Shown here: piece after piece, positions 44,075 through 56,528 of the stretch | Layout of the letters: every line of letters starts with the position of its first letter | Numbering within the stretch: position 1 is the stretch's first letter | Assembly: GCA_948567375.1 (NCBI GenBank) | Contig: OX419756.1 | Location: 13,211,001-13,275,000, forward strand | Direction: 5' to 3' | Source of the DNA: Lunularia cruciata | Taxonomy: Eukaryota; Streptophyta; Marchantiopsida; Lunulariales; Lunulariaceae | Length of the DNA: 64,000 nt | Notes under the pieces: model-generated | Seen by the model: only the letters and a program-made list of their open reading frames with translations | What the model was told of the DNA's origin: nothing | Database searches by the model: none | Position numbers and translations under genes: made by a program

Positions 44075-45665
44075 AGATCAGTTCCATGTCATCCCTTTCC
44101 CCATGACATCCCTGATGCTTTATCACAACGACCTGATTTGAAGTCTCTTCCTCTCATCACAGCGGCAATTCCAACGGTATCAGTTGACTCCAAGGTCCAA
44201 AACAAGTTTCAGTTCGCTCTACACCAAGATCCATTCTTCCAAATGGTACATGGTCACCTTACGGCATGCGATAAGGAGTACAACACCTTCTCTATCAAGG
44301 AGGGTCTTTTATTCCATGAGGACCCAATCTATGTTACAACTAAAGGTGATCTTCGACTTGTGTGCCTTCAAGAAGCCCATGATTTACACGTCGCTGGTCA
44401 CATGGGTGTGGACAAGACCTTGGTTACCTTCCAATGTCAATTGTGGTAGCCCAACATGACACAAGATGTTCAAAAATTTATCTGATCATGTTAGAGTTGC
44501 CAATGTAACAAGGCTAGCAACCAAAAGCCGAGTGGACTCCTTCAACCACTCGCTGTTCCATCTGCTCACTGGGAACATGTGAGCTTGGATCTCATCACAT
44601 CCTTGCCAAAGACAAAACAAGGACACACCGCAATTGTGGTGTTTGTGGATAAGCTTAGTAAGCAAATCAACTTGGCACTAACCTGTGATACCATGGATAC
44701 TCCAACCTTAATGCAAATCTACTTCGACAATGTCTTCAAGCATCATGAGATGCCACATGTACTCATCTCCGACCGTGATCCTTGATTTACCAGGAAGTTT
44801 TGGCAAGCACTCTTCCAAATACTCGGCACTAAGCTTGCTTTGTCCATGACCTATCATCCTCAAACTGATGGACAAATTGAACGTGCAAATTGTACATTGG
44901 AGGATATGTTGCGTGCCTTTGTCAATGTCCACCATACCTATGGGGATGAATATCTTGCAATTGTAGAATTTGCCTACAACAATTGCAAATAGGCAAGCAC
45001 CGGATTTTCTCCTTTCTTTCTCAATTTTGGCCAAGATCCGCTTGTTCCAGATTCTCTTCTTGCTCCCACTCCATCTCAGGTTCCTCATACTTCCACATTC
45101 TTGACCACTATATCCCAATCTCTCCAACAAGTCAAGTCTCATCTCCTTGTTGCTCAGAATTGCCAAAAACAATATGCGGACCACCATCGTCGTGATCTCA
45201 CCTTTGAAGTCGATGATAAAGTCATGCTATCCTCTAGTAACCTCCCTCTCCCACTTGATACCCAAGTTCTTAAACTTGCACCTAATTGGATAGGACACAT
45301 TGATATCACCCAATTTGTCTCTCTTGTTGCTTATTGACTTGCCTTGCTTTGTCACATGCGTATCCATCCTATCTTTCATATTTCCAAGTTGAAAACCCTT
45401 TGTTCCTAACCCCTCTTCCTTTTCCTCTTGAGTCCAACCTCCCCCTCTTCTTGTCCCTATCAATGATCATGAGGAGTGCAAAGTTGATCATATCCTTGCA
45501 CCTCGCCATATTCAACGAGGCCGTTGCCAACATATGACGTACAAGGTCCTTTGGAAAGGGTATCCACTTCATGATGCCACATGGGAACCTCCTTCTCACC
45601 TCTAGAATGCACATACGGCCATCCAGGAATTTGAAGCTTCATTAGCAACAAGGACATCACCAACT
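44075..45665 (+). pseudogene. RNase H end, integrase and chromodomain of element B
   Basis: It continues the B polyprotein after element A. A direct duplication near 44088-44115 (CATCCC...GACATCCC) shifts the frame. Integrase zinc region [17 protein letters not shown]-stop. Core LISDRDP-stop-FTRKFWQ and [14 protein letters not shown]. Chromodomain EECKVDHILAPRH, then [19 protein letters not shown]-stop. Most stops are at former CGA, CAA or TGG codons. Confidence 0.9.
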
Positions 45666-45680
45666 TGCGAGAGGGGAATA

Positions 45681-46107
45681 TATAACAATATGGAGTTTAG
45701 CAACAAAGTTAGTTCAGGCTTACAAAGTAGTACATAAGACAAATTAGCCTTTAATATTTTGGAAGTATCTAGGAAGCTTCTTGGGAAGCTTCCCGGCTAG
45801 CTGAACTTGCAACTCATGTAAGTAGCTTCTACAATGAAGCTTTTAGAAGCTCTCAACTAGCTTAGCTTGCATGCCAAGTAGTCGGCTTCTAGAAGGAAGC
45901 TTCTTGAGAAGCTTCTTAGTTAACTTAGCTTGCACTCTAAGAAAGCGGCTTGAAGAAGCTTCTTGAGAAGCTTCTCAAAGGCCTTGTATACTACCTATAA
46001 ATACCAAAGCCAAAGCTCATGCTAGGCATTTTTTGTTTTCCCACATTCAAGTGTCCCAATGTGAGCTTCCATTCTACTATTTCTCTCCTCGGTCTCGGTC
46101 TTTTACA
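45681..46107 (+). repeat. Family-1 LTR, 427 bp (3' LTR of B)
   Basis: It begins TATAACAATATGGAG (first dinucleotide TG mutated to TA) after a GAGAGGGGAATA purine tract and ends TTTTACA. The heat-shock core of young copies is degraded (TTAATATTTTGGAAG). Confidence 0.93.
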
Positions 46108-46562
46108 ACAATCAAACACAAAATTCTCTATTGCACCCAGTAGATTCTTACCTTCAAAGACCTTGGTTTTGGGAATGAAACACAATCTTCTTCTTCTCAA
46201 AATGCTACCAATTGCTCTTCTTATTTCCCATCACAATCTATCACTTTTAACAATCAACTAAGATACTTAATTTTTTGTTGCATAGTAATGATAACCTTGG
46301 TCTTCATTGTCATGACTACTACAATATCAACTATCTACTTGCAATTATCTAGGTAAGTTCATAGATGCAACACGTTCATTGCTCTCTCTAAGTAACAATC
46401 AAAAGGATAAATGTTTCATCAATGGTTTCTTGGCCAAAACAAGAAATAATGAATTTTTTGAAATAGTGCTTTGGTAGTACAAAGATATAGAAATCCAAAA
46501 TGGTTTGGTGGAGAATTATTTGATGGTCCATAGATTCCATCCATCCCATTCTTACTCTAATA
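46108..46562 (-). pseudogene. Gag N-terminus and leader of element G
   Basis: The reverse complement matches element A gag from about residue 65 back through the start and the leader (NFVFDC, VFEGKNL, then the leader GGATGGAATCTATGGACCATC). A degraded primer site lies at about 46552-46562 (CTCTAATACC on the plus strand). Stops and indels throughout. Confidence 0.8.
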
Positions 46563-47020
46563 CCAAGGAGAGTAATATGAGAATGGAAGATCATAATGAA
46601 AAGTCAAATTTAAAATAATCAAGTCAAACTCCAAATGCCTAGCATGAGCTTGGGCTTTGGTATTTATATGAAAGCAATACAAGGCTCGTGAGAAGCTTCC
46701 TTTCTGGAGCTATTATATTGGAATGCAACCCAAGCTACTTGAGAAGTTGTTAAGGAAGTTTCGTTTTAGAAGCAATGTACTTGGTATGCAAGCTAAGCTA
46801 ACAATTAACTTTGATGTGAAAGTTACACATCTTTGGAGGGTATGAGAAGCTTCTCATCTTTAAGCTTCTTAGATGTTTCAAGAATATTCTTCCTATATAC
46901 TTATAGCATATTCTTAACATTCAAATATTATGCTAGTTCTAACTCATGTTTGCTATATGCAACTAATTGAACTGACTCTTTAGCTTCTAATAACTCATTT
47001 GCTAACTCTATATTATTACA
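46563..47020 (-). repeat. Family-1 LTR (5' LTR of G), degraded
   Basis: Plus-strand features in reverse order: AAGGAGAGTAATATGAGAATGG, CCAAATGCCTAGCATGAGC, a TATA box (GGTATTTATAT), several GAAGCTTC blocks and the terminal CTATATTATTACA. The last dozen bases next to the primer site are missing. Confidence 0.8.
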
Positions 47021-48619
47021 CATATTTGTCAAAATTGTATTTTTCTTTTATTTTCTTTCTTTTGTGTAATTAGAAGAGAGACTTTCATGTGTTGAGGATA
47101 ATTCCTCTATTTTATAATTCTTTGGATCCATATTCATACATGAATAGGTATGAAAAAATCAAGGTACAAAGACTCACTATGAAAGGTACAAAGAGTCCAA
47201 AGAACAAGAGTTTAATGAAAAACAATCTAAAGAACAAGAATATGAAGAGTCTTCCTCAAAAGAGCGTTTGCTATGTGCACTTTGTTATTGATTTCTTGTG
47301 GTTATATGTCCAAATTAAGTGATCTTTATCTTTATATAGAAGTGTCTTCTTGGTTGCTTCCATTGATGCTAAAAGTGATATATTTGGAGATATGTAATAA
47401 AAGTAATGAGCATTTGAAGTTCAAAATTTCTAAGGGTTTGAAAGTCAATGAAGAATAAAAGAAGGAGGATTCTCTTAGCTAAAGGTCTCACAAGAGAAAT
47501 TCAAGAAAGAGAGAGAAGACTGAGCATTAGACCAGTCTGCTCTGGTAGAGATAATCACCAAGTAAATACTGAACCTATTCAATGCAAAGCCTATAAAAGA
47601 AGTAACAAATAAAAAGAAGAAGAATTCATTGAAAAATCTTGATGGCCAACTAATCAACTCAAAATTGCAAAGGAAGAATGAAAAAAGATAAAACTACATG
47701 AGACAAAATTGTAGATTAATAACTTAAGGGAGAAGAAAATAGAAGATAGTGGTACAGGAAGATTAGTATAGGTCTTGGGGAAGAAATATAAAACAAACTT
47801 CAATTAGTTTTGTGATCATTTAATATTAGGGATAGCAGATTACAAGGATAGGATTGACATTCTCCTTAAAGTACTTAGGTGCAAATTAAGTTCTTTAAAG
47901 TAGTGTATAGTGCAAATATACTTCACTAGATAAATTCTTTGTAGTTATGATCTTTGGAGTGGGAAGAAGGTCAAAGATGAAAATATAGGAGATTTTTTGG
48001 GGAAATATTGATGCATTTTGAGGACATAGAGAATGTAAATATCAATGAGCAAAGGATTATGATTTTATAAGGTATATAAGGAGATACCCATATATAGTAC
48101 AAATGTAAGGAAGTATAATCTTTATAGATCTTTGCACTTCTCCAACCATTAGATTCTTTTGGTTTACAATACTAAGTACTATTTAAAGTGTCAATTCACA
48201 TGTAAATATGCATTCAATAAATGAAAGGTAAATGAAGTTGAAAAGTTTAAAATCTATTTGTCATTTTTCTTAATTCCAAGTATTGGTTGTATGTTTTTGT
48301 TACATAATGGTGCGGAATCTTTGTAGTAAGAACACCTGTAACTAAGTGTATGTGATCACTAGTACTCGTTGCTTAGGTTTGGGATCCTTGGTAGTTTTGA
48401 AGAAGCAAAGCCATGCCTTGATGTGTTTTAAGTGATTTGTCATATTGAAAGTACCATGGAAGCAAAAGATAAATGACTAGTATCCATGTAAGTCTCGTTG
48501 AAATCAATCTATATGGGTAGAATATGTTCTTTGGAGTTGATGTCTTTGTAGTAGAAGTAGCTTCTTTGGACTTGACTTCATAATGACCATGAGGAACTCT
48601 TTGGAGGAAATTATAAGTA

Positions 48620-48714
48620 AAAGTGATTTTTTAGATTTTCTATTTGCTGTAGTGTGCCATATGGAGTGACATTACACTCATTTGGGAGCGGTTCCTACCC
48701 AATAGGTTAAACAA
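48620..48714 (+). repeat. Dispersed repeat, copy 2 (pair at 9861-9957)
   Basis: Same blocks as copy 1, ending CCCAATAGGTTAAACAA; about 80% identical by eye. Confidence 0.6.
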
Positions 48715-51019
48715 GTAACATTAAAGAACTGCAACAATGATATTTCTCTTCAAATCTAATCATGTTTTACACATATCTCCATTGGAACAAGACAATCCTT
48801 GCTAATTTACTATGAATTGGACAACATTGGGTTGTAACATACTTGAAGGACTATATGTATGATAACCAATAGCCATCCATTTGATAGGATATTTATAAAA
48901 TTCTTGTCGCTTTTTGTCATTCTATAATCATTTCTTCAATAATGGGTGCATGTTCTTGTAACTTTGAAGGCTTTAATATGAAAAGGATCACTAGTAATAT
49001 TTAATATAAGTCAAACTTAAATAATGCTTCCATTGCATCATCAACAAGTAGGACATGTGGAAGGTTCTAAATCAAGGAATTCAAGATGCTCTGAAATTAT
49101 GTAACATATGATGTAATATTAGAAAGAGGTATCTTGTATTATTGAGGTACAATCTTGCACACATAATGTTATCCTCTTGAATAGAAATTTAGAAAAGAGA
49201 TCAAAAGCTTGAAACATGATTGAAATGTTATTAAACTACTTATTAAAGCCATGTAATTGAGTATATGTCTTTGTTGTTTGTAGAGATAAAAGAGGTAGTG
49301 CAACTACTTATAAATCTAAATGTGGAAGATTATGCATTAGAAGGATGTAGAACATTTATAGAAAATGAACTAGAACATAGACTAATGATACATTTTATGA
49401 TTAGGTTAGAAAAAGTAAAAAATATATTTATTTATTTATGTTCAGTATTTATTAAAAATCAAAATATATTGCAGTATTCACTTGAGAATAGTGTTTTTGG
49501 TGATTGTGTTTCCTACTCACCATGCTAGCTTAAAAAATATTAAATAAATAAATAAATACTTGAGTAGAAGTTGAAGTCTATTTTATTTCCTTATTTTGAT
49601 CAAATATCATCAAGTACTCATAAAATTAGTTGTATGTTTAGTGCAGGTACATTTTCATTTTCATTTACATTATAAAATTTGCAAGTTATATGGAATTATT
49701 TATAAATGAAATATTAAAAAAAAATTAGTTGTAATTTGAAATTAAGAAGAATCATTCCAAATATTTTTCAATGATTGAGTTGATGACTTCAAAATACAGG
49801 ACTCATTAGCTTAGCTGTTATTTAAGATGTGATAAATAATATATAGTGAGCTACAGAGAGTATTAAAATTGAAATAAAATTTATTAAGTAATCCCATTGT
49901 GATAAAAATGCAGATATTGCCTTGTAAAGTAAATAAGACATATCTTCTTCTGATTTTACACTGTATTCCTTATTTCATTATGTCTCAAATTAAAAATTTA
50001 CAACATTGGTATATTACTGTAGAATTTCAGCTATCTAGTTATTTAAAAATATGCAATTTTGCATAATGCTCATTCTTTTCTTTTCCTTTAGATAGTTAGA
50101 AGAAAATACAATTCTCTATTTATATATGAATTATGAAACATGTGTCAACCAATTCATTGTTTACATAGTACACAAAATACAATGTAACCACACAAAATTT
50201 GAGAGTTTAGAAAGGGAGCTTTGCAGCCATTAAAAGCTACCTCAATTATTTGAGATATAGAAAAGCTTACTATAACTATTTATTTTGTAAAGTAAGAAGG
50301 AATATACCATAAAGATTATGAAGCATGAAGCTAACTAAATCAATTTATACAATATGGGTTGCTAAATAGCTTAACACATATTTCTCCTTTGTACCTCAAT
50401 TTACACACATAAGAGTCAAGATCCAGATTTTCAAGATTTTACTTCTTGAGAAAAGAACAAAACATGAATGACACTTTCTCATGCATGCAATAACTGAGAG
50501 AAAGTAATGAATATAATAAACTTATGTATTTGATCATAATTCTTAAAAAGCAGTGGGCCTTTATTCCACATATACATATGAGTACCAAATATCAAATAGG
50601 AAGAAACACAAAAAGATCTATCAAGGGTAGGGTAGCATTAGTAGAGATGTGGATCCAAATTTAATAATATTTTATATAGTCATAGTATATGAATTATGCT
50701 TTTTTTGAATGTTAACAACATATATAATAATAATTCTATACATCATTATTTGAAAAGAAATTGAACATACATTTTTGTAACTAGCATCTTTGAGTGTAAT
50801 AGAACTTTATCTAGGCTTGCTAAATCCAATTTACCCTCATCTAGCCTTATATATAAGGTAACTCAGCCAGTCTGCCAAATCTACATGGTAAAATTCTGGT
50901 AGTTTATACGATGACTCATTGTCAACCAAAATGTTGTAAAACTGTAAGAATAGGTAGTTCTCGTGGGGATACAAGTAAGAAATGACAAGAGGATGAAAGA
51001 AAATGTCATGATGGTCAGT

Positions 51020-51900
51020 TCTTTATTGCTCCTCTTGGTGGAATTATTCCCAAAGGAGGGGTATTATCACCTCTATAATGCACCATGAAAAGGAAAAAGG
51101 AAATTCACTTTCACTATCGATCTATCTAAAATTATTCTTGAGTGTTATGAAGGTCACTTTGCTTCATAGTTCACTTTCCATTGAAGGCACATTTAGGCCA
51201 ATGATTGTGAGCACTTGATCTTTGGTGATGATTTTATCTTTGTTTGCATCGTGACTATCACAAACACACTAAAATGTTATTAGTGCCACAAGCATTGTGC
51301 ATAGAACAACTGTAGACTTTACTTCTTGGGTAGTTTTACCACAAAGGTTCTATCACCTTTATGACTACAACCACGACTACACCCACAAAAAAGGTGTGCT
51401 TCCCGTAAGGTAATATTGAAGGAGTTGTGGATGGTCACCTAGTTTTTTCTCATTATGGTACTTCATAATGCTTTTGGTCTTTATTATTATTTAGCTACTT
51501 ACCATATTGCCTTGACTATTCAAAACCTTAGAGATCCAACACTTTAGACAAGTGAAAAAAATTCTACTCACTCCAACACCCATGTCCCTACTTCAAGTTC
51601 CTCACCATTACTCAACCAAGCAAATAGAATGTAGATAATATACATAGAAGATCATAGGCCACTAAGTACAAACTTCATTGGCCAACAATATACCCTTGAG
51701 TAAATGAATAAATGAACTTTTTTTAACCTTTAGCCAAAGCTCTTTATATTATTCCTACTCTCATGCTAGAGGAAATCTGATAACTACAATTCATAAAAAA
51801 TCTCCTAAATACACATACATGCTCGTTGTTAATCCTATCTTATTATCTTATCTATCTTGATCTGACAGAATTTCCTAGGTGGCTCCACATAAAATCCTCA
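51020..51900 (+). repeat. Diverged dispersed repeat (pair at 14040-14900)
   Basis: Collinear blocks with 14040-14900, including TGCACCATGAAAAGG, CCTCACCATTACTCAACCAAG and TCTTATTATCTTATCTATCT. Type unknown. Confidence 0.4.
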
Positions 51901-52303
51901 AATTTTTTGTCTACTTCTAAATTTTCATTTGGCTTCTAACCACAACTTTTCTTCAACTATGAAATTGATCACTCGCAAAAAGTATCATGAGATGGTAATA
52001 TATAATCACAAAGATCTTTGGCTTGAAAGATTTGTCCTTGTTCTACTAGGCTAATGATCAATTATACACTTAGAATATTTTACAATTTGTAGTCTTAAAA
52101 ATCTACACATTATTATGAAGAACTACCCTTACCTTTAGCCATCTATAGGAGCAATTTGACTTTTCTTGTGGGATCCATGAACTTGAGGAGCATTGTCTTC
52201 CATATATCTTCAAACTTCTAGCTCATGTGATCCTTAAGACAAGTGAATATGCGTGCTAGTTGTTTGTTATTGTACACCTTTGCCTCCAATGCGCAAATTC
52301 TTG

Positions 52304-53450
52304 TGTTTAGGTCTATGAGCCGACATATCTCTCACTCATGATGAACCTCCAATGGCTATTATGGTAGTGGAATACCATAATAACATGGACAAAGAAGGCA
52401 AGGAACCCTAACTCCATCATTCTCCTCCAAGGCTAACACTCCAAGACTCAAACCATTGCTCACTAGAGAACACAATGGGAGAGAGATAGTTGCAAATGAA
52501 AGGATGATGAGTATCTACTCAACAACAATTTATATACTTATGAAATAGTTATGCATCAAAGTTACTAATTATTGGAGGAACTTAAGTTATTGGGTTAAAA
52601 TTCAAAGAAAGTCAAAATTTTGAAAGAAGATCCATATTCATGGGAGTATTCCCGTAAGCATATGGTCTTATTTTGACATGACCACTAAGTCAAGGATTCC
52701 TTCATATGTGCTATCCTTGGACTATTGAAGAATCCAAAGCAAAAAGACTTGTGGGTCCAAGGATTCTCAACTTTTTCCGCAAAGCCAAACACCTAAGAAT
52801 AATATGAAATCAATATTGTAAAAGTCCAAGATGTAGAAGAGAAATAGGAGAGTGGAAACTCACATTGGGACACTTGAATGAGAGAAAAATCCAAATGCTT
52901 AGGATGAGCTTTGGCTCTTGTATTTACAAGGAGCATACAAGGCCCTTGGGAAGCTTCTCAAGAAGCTTCCTTGAGCCGCTTTCTTGGAGTGCAAGTCAAG
53001 TTAATTGGGAAGCTTCTCAAGAAGCTTCTTTCTAGAAGCTGCTTACTTGGCATGCAAGATAAGCTAGTTGGAAGCTTCTAGAAGCTTCCTTCTAGAAGCT
53101 ACCTACTTGGAGTGCAAGTTAAACTAGCCGAAAAGCTTCCCAAGAAGCTTCTTAGATAACTTTGGAATATTCTAGGCTAATTTGTCTTATTTGCTATTTT
53201 TTTAGCCCTACCAACTTTATTGCTAAAGTCCATATTGTTACAAATACACTAGAATCCAAAATAATGGTACTTATATTTTCTACTTCTTTTAAAGTAATGT
53301 CCTCTCTATCTTAGCTATAAATAACTTTATTTAATCATGACTAATATAGAACCATCCTTTATCTCTATATAAACTATATCTCTCAAGTACTTGTAATACC
53401 AAACTAAATATCATGATAGTACATACACAAATGCAAAAATGGGTGTTATA
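52304..53450 (-). repeat. Family-3 LTR-like repeat, copy 2, with nested solo LTR
   Basis: Collinear with 8551-9247 on either side of a family-1 LTR insertion (52817-53242). On the minus strand it starts TATAACACCC, preceded by GATTGTGGGACC, a possible polypurine tract. That suggests a 3' LTR of a minus-strand element whose body is 53451-55640. Confidence 0.65.
52817..53242 (-). repeat. Solo family-1 LTR, 426 bp, TSD AATAT/AATAC
   Basis: Plus strand TGTAAAAGTCCAAG...CATATTGTTACA, the full family-1 LTR in minus orientation. Flanks are AATAT (52812-52816) and AATAC (53243-53247). The uninterrupted family-3 copy at 8551-9247 shows the empty site (TCAACACACTAAAATCC), which confirms the insertion. 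Confidence 0.93.
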
Positions 53451-55640
53451 GGTCCCACAATCTAACTTGATGAGAGAAAGTTTTTTCTAATTCTTCCATG
53501 TGATTGATCATCTCATTCAATGTAGCTTTTGTTGTGGTAAACACTTGAGTATGTTCTTCTTCCAAGGTCATACATATGGCTTGTATCTCTCCTTCCAACT
53601 CCTACCATACCTATATGTAGATGAGGTATTCTCTCTCCTCCTATTGGTCAACTTGCTTTGTTAACTCCTCCATATGAATTTTGGCAAGCTCCTTGTAGTT
53701 CATGTATATGATTTAGTTGATATCAATCTTGACCCATGCTTGCTCTAGTGTGGTCTTCAATGCAATTATTTCTTTGTCTTGGGCACAAAGCTATTTGTTG
53801 TATTTTTCCCTTTGTTGCTTGATTTGAAGATTGAGGACATGTACCTTTGCTTGCATTCTCTATAGATCTCCATCATACTTCTTCCATCTTTCTTGCTCTG
53901 CCTTCCTCCACTTGTCCATTATTTGCTCCCATTCATGATAAGTTTATTCTTTGGTCTAGAGTTGCTCCTTGATATTCTTGAGCTCCTTACTAGCTCTTGC
54001 CTTCTCCACATTGGCTGCTTGAGCAACCCCATGAAGGCGGATAACCAAATTTGTGTGGTTGGTGATGGTCCTATGCAATTCCTAGTGGCAAGGAAGAATT
54101 GTTTCCAACTCATGAAGTGCCGGACCTACCATATAGATCAGTTGCCACAAGAGAGGTCATCATTCTTGATTGGGCCGGCTTACATATTCCTCTTCTTGAG
54201 GTTGGCCCTTCTCCTTTTCTATCATCTCTTTGGTATGAAGTGGAATGCATGCCTCCTCCCTTACTTCCTTGTGAATAGTGGTTGTATTTTTGGCCATGTG
54301 GCCATATGCGCATCTCTCTTTCTTTCTTATACACATTCTTCTATGGATTCCTCCTCCTTGGCCTTTAGCATCTCTACCTCTTTGTTCTTCAATGCTGCTT
54401 TTGCAATCTCTTTGAACTAGAGTCCTTCCTTGGCCTATGATCTTTGTTCTTCTTTTTCATTCTCTCATCCTTTGGCTTGAACCTTGTTACTATCCTTTTT
54501 TTATTGATGGTCCAGCCTTGTTGCAATGTTCTCCTTGGATGTTGGTCAAGGAAGATGCTTCTCTATCTATCCAAGGATGCATCACCATAAGGACTTTGTC
54601 TTGCTTGTGAAGGGTTTCCTTGCTCTTCTTTGGCAATCAACATCTTACTTCTCCTTTAGATACTTCCTCTTGCACTCATGATAATTATGCACCATTGTGA
54701 TGAGCATTTGCACATGCTTCAAAGTCCATAGAGAGTTCAGTGTGGATGAATTACTCCTTACTTACTATTTTGTCTTTGGGTGACCATGTACTCCTTGGCT
54801 TGCCTTCCCTTCATTTGACATCTTAGTGGTCTTGGCAATGCATTTTTCCTTGTTCTTGCTTTTTTGACCTCTCTCCATCATAACATCCTCCATCAAGATA
54901 TCTCCCTCCACTGTCTTGATTGTCCTCATCATAGTCTTCTTACAAGGAATCATCAACTACTTGCAACTTCCTCTTCTTTGATGCATTTTCCTTTGGTCAT
55001 GCCGACAACTCCTTCCTCTTCTATATGTATCCCATGAGTTCTATAACTCCTCCACATGCACATATATGTTCTTCAACTTCTTCACTTTGAACTCCACATG
55101 TTCTTCAACACATACTTTGTATCATCCATCCTATATTTCTTGCACTTTATGGCAACTTGTGGGTGCATATAAAAGTATTCACATGGTAGAAATAAGTTGA
55201 GATGTCTGAGCATTTTCTCCTTTGATGTAGAAGTGTATCAAAAATTGTGGCCTAAGCATGGCTTTGCCATCCTTGTTCATGTCTTTGCATATTTCTTGAA
55301 CTCACCTCCAAAACATCTTGTGAAGGTACTAAAAGACGATTGCTTGGCTTCTATTGACATAAGTGGTTCATTTAAACTTGAACAACTTCATCATGGACTC
55401 TACAATTTCTCTTTTTATGGGGTCGTTATATCCACTGATTCTCCACCCATTGCTTGACTTTGTTCTCAATGAATGATGCCTTGATATCCTTATAAAGTTT
55501 ACTACTAGGATGAGTCCAATGGGACATACCATTGTGAGGACATTCAACCATAAGCTTGAGCACCTTTTATGAATGCACTTTGGTCTATGCAAATATATTC
55601 CCCCTTCAATTTTCTAATTTGGGGTCACAATTGTCTATAA
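53451..55640 (-). pseudogene. Degenerate coiled-coil protein gene, minus strand, function unknown
   Basis: The minus-strand reading gives long charged heptad-like stretches in broken frames: AQAANVEKARASKELKNIKE, then WEQIMDKWRKAEQERWKKYD near 53880-54020; IALKTTLEQAWVKI near 53740; ELEGEIQAICMTLEEEHTQV and MEELEKTFSHQVRL just before the family-3 repeat. Further right are PHNGMSHWTHPSSKLYKDIK and ENKVKQWVENQW near 55440-55560. I do not recognise the family. The plus-strand hydrophobic open frame at 53893-54420 is its antisense shadow. It is probably the body of the family-3 element, or host sequence captured by it. Confidence 0.45.
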
Positions 55641-56523
55641 TTTTGTGAACTCTTGCTAAGTCACTATGATTCTAATTGCACAACTAGGACTCTAATTCAA
55701 GTTTCTTGTTATGCAAGATCTACTCCTTGCAAAGCACACTTACTTACGTTGGATGATTTCAAAATCACCTTGAAACACACTTTATGTCTTCTTGGCTGGA
55801 GAGCCATCATGCTAGAGAGCCATCATGCTAGCTTGTAATTTCTTTGGTGAAAAACACAATCTATCACTCACCTGCTCATCCAATTTCTTGAGCCCTCAAC
55901 TCTCAACTTTTGTTGCTCATTGACAACAAATTTGGAGCCTTTATATGTGAAATTGCAAAGTTGTTGAGTTGAAAAGAATTAATTATGCAAGTTGGGACCT
56001 TAGATTTATAGCTCAAGGTCAACCATTATAGAATGTGTGTACATCCTTGGTGGAATGTCATTTTTTTCACATGCAAGAATTTTGGAAAATTCAAACAATC
56101 ATCAATTTATGTTCTTTATCTAAGTAATGGCACATTCAAATTGTTCAAATTCTTCAAGATTGATTGATTCTCAAGCCAATGTCACTTAAGTTAGAATTAT
56201 TTATGTACAAAATTTGACCTAAGGGTTGTCAATGCTAAGGACTCACAATCAAAATCACCACAATGAGAACTATCACAAAGATCACAATCACAATCATCAC
56301 AATGGTTGCTACCAAAAAAATTAGGATCACAAGGGTCTTTATCCTCATGATCCTTGGACATGGAAGAGCCATGGTATTTTTCCTTTATCATCTTCTTGTC
56401 TTCCTTTGTAGTTTCTTTCTAGACCAATGATAAGTTGCACAATCAAGCTTTAACAACTTTCCCAACCTTTCACTAATATATGAAAATTGAAATATAAAAG
56501 AAAAATGTATGAATAGTGCAAAG
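55641..56523. other. Intergenic sequence, no gene seen
   Basis: No supported gene. It contains a 16-bp tandem duplication, GAGAGCCATCATGCTA at 55799-55814 and 55815-55830, and a GATCACAA/TCACAATC-rich stretch near 56240-56335. Confidence 0.4.
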
Positions 56524-56528
56524 GTAGG

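Larger units (their letters stand above)
37834..46107 (+). mobile_element. Element B: family-1 copy, 5'-truncated, hosting element A
   Basis: Plus strand: RT C-terminus and RNase H (37834-38474), interruption by element A (38475-44069, with a duplicated AAACC), RNase H end, integrase and chromodomain (44075-45665), and 3' LTR (45681-46107). The left end is truncated within RT ([10 protein letters not shown]) and abuts element G gag. About 320 bp of G gag is missing at the same place, so a deletion removed the 5' part of B together with G sequence. Confidence 0.85.
36683..47020 (-). mobile_element. Element G: outermost of three nested family-1 elements, internally deleted
   Basis: Minus strand, in order: 5' LTR 46563-47020; leader and gag N-terminus 46108-46562; interruption by element B (37834-46107); gag C-terminus, zinc knuckle, protease and RT start 37833-36752; and the last 70 bp of the 3' LTR (36683-36751). 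RT onward and most of the 3' LTR are deleted. Flanks CACAT (36678-36682) and CATAT (47021-47025) form a 5-bp duplication with one transition, tying the two outer pieces together across 10 kb. About 2.06 kb of G remains once the inserts are removed. Confidence 0.78.
47021..52303. other. AT-rich intergenic sequence, no supported gene
   Basis: Apart from two dispersed repeats (48620-48714 and 51020-51900), I see no recognisable element. Open frames such as 47089-47322 and 49265-49528 have no motif, and their composition matches the surroundings. The first five bases (CATAT) are the right TSD of element G. Confidence 0.4.

Noticed and set aside
49265-49528. 87-codon open frame in AT-rich DNA
   Set aside because: No recognised motif, no neighbours, and composition like the surroundings. 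A lone exon cannot be excluded, but nothing supports one.
53893-54420. 175-codon plus-strand open frame with hydrophobic, membrane-like stretches
   Set aside because: Antisense of a charged coiled-coil coding region. Leu/Phe-rich antisense is the expected shadow of Lys/Glu-rich heptads.
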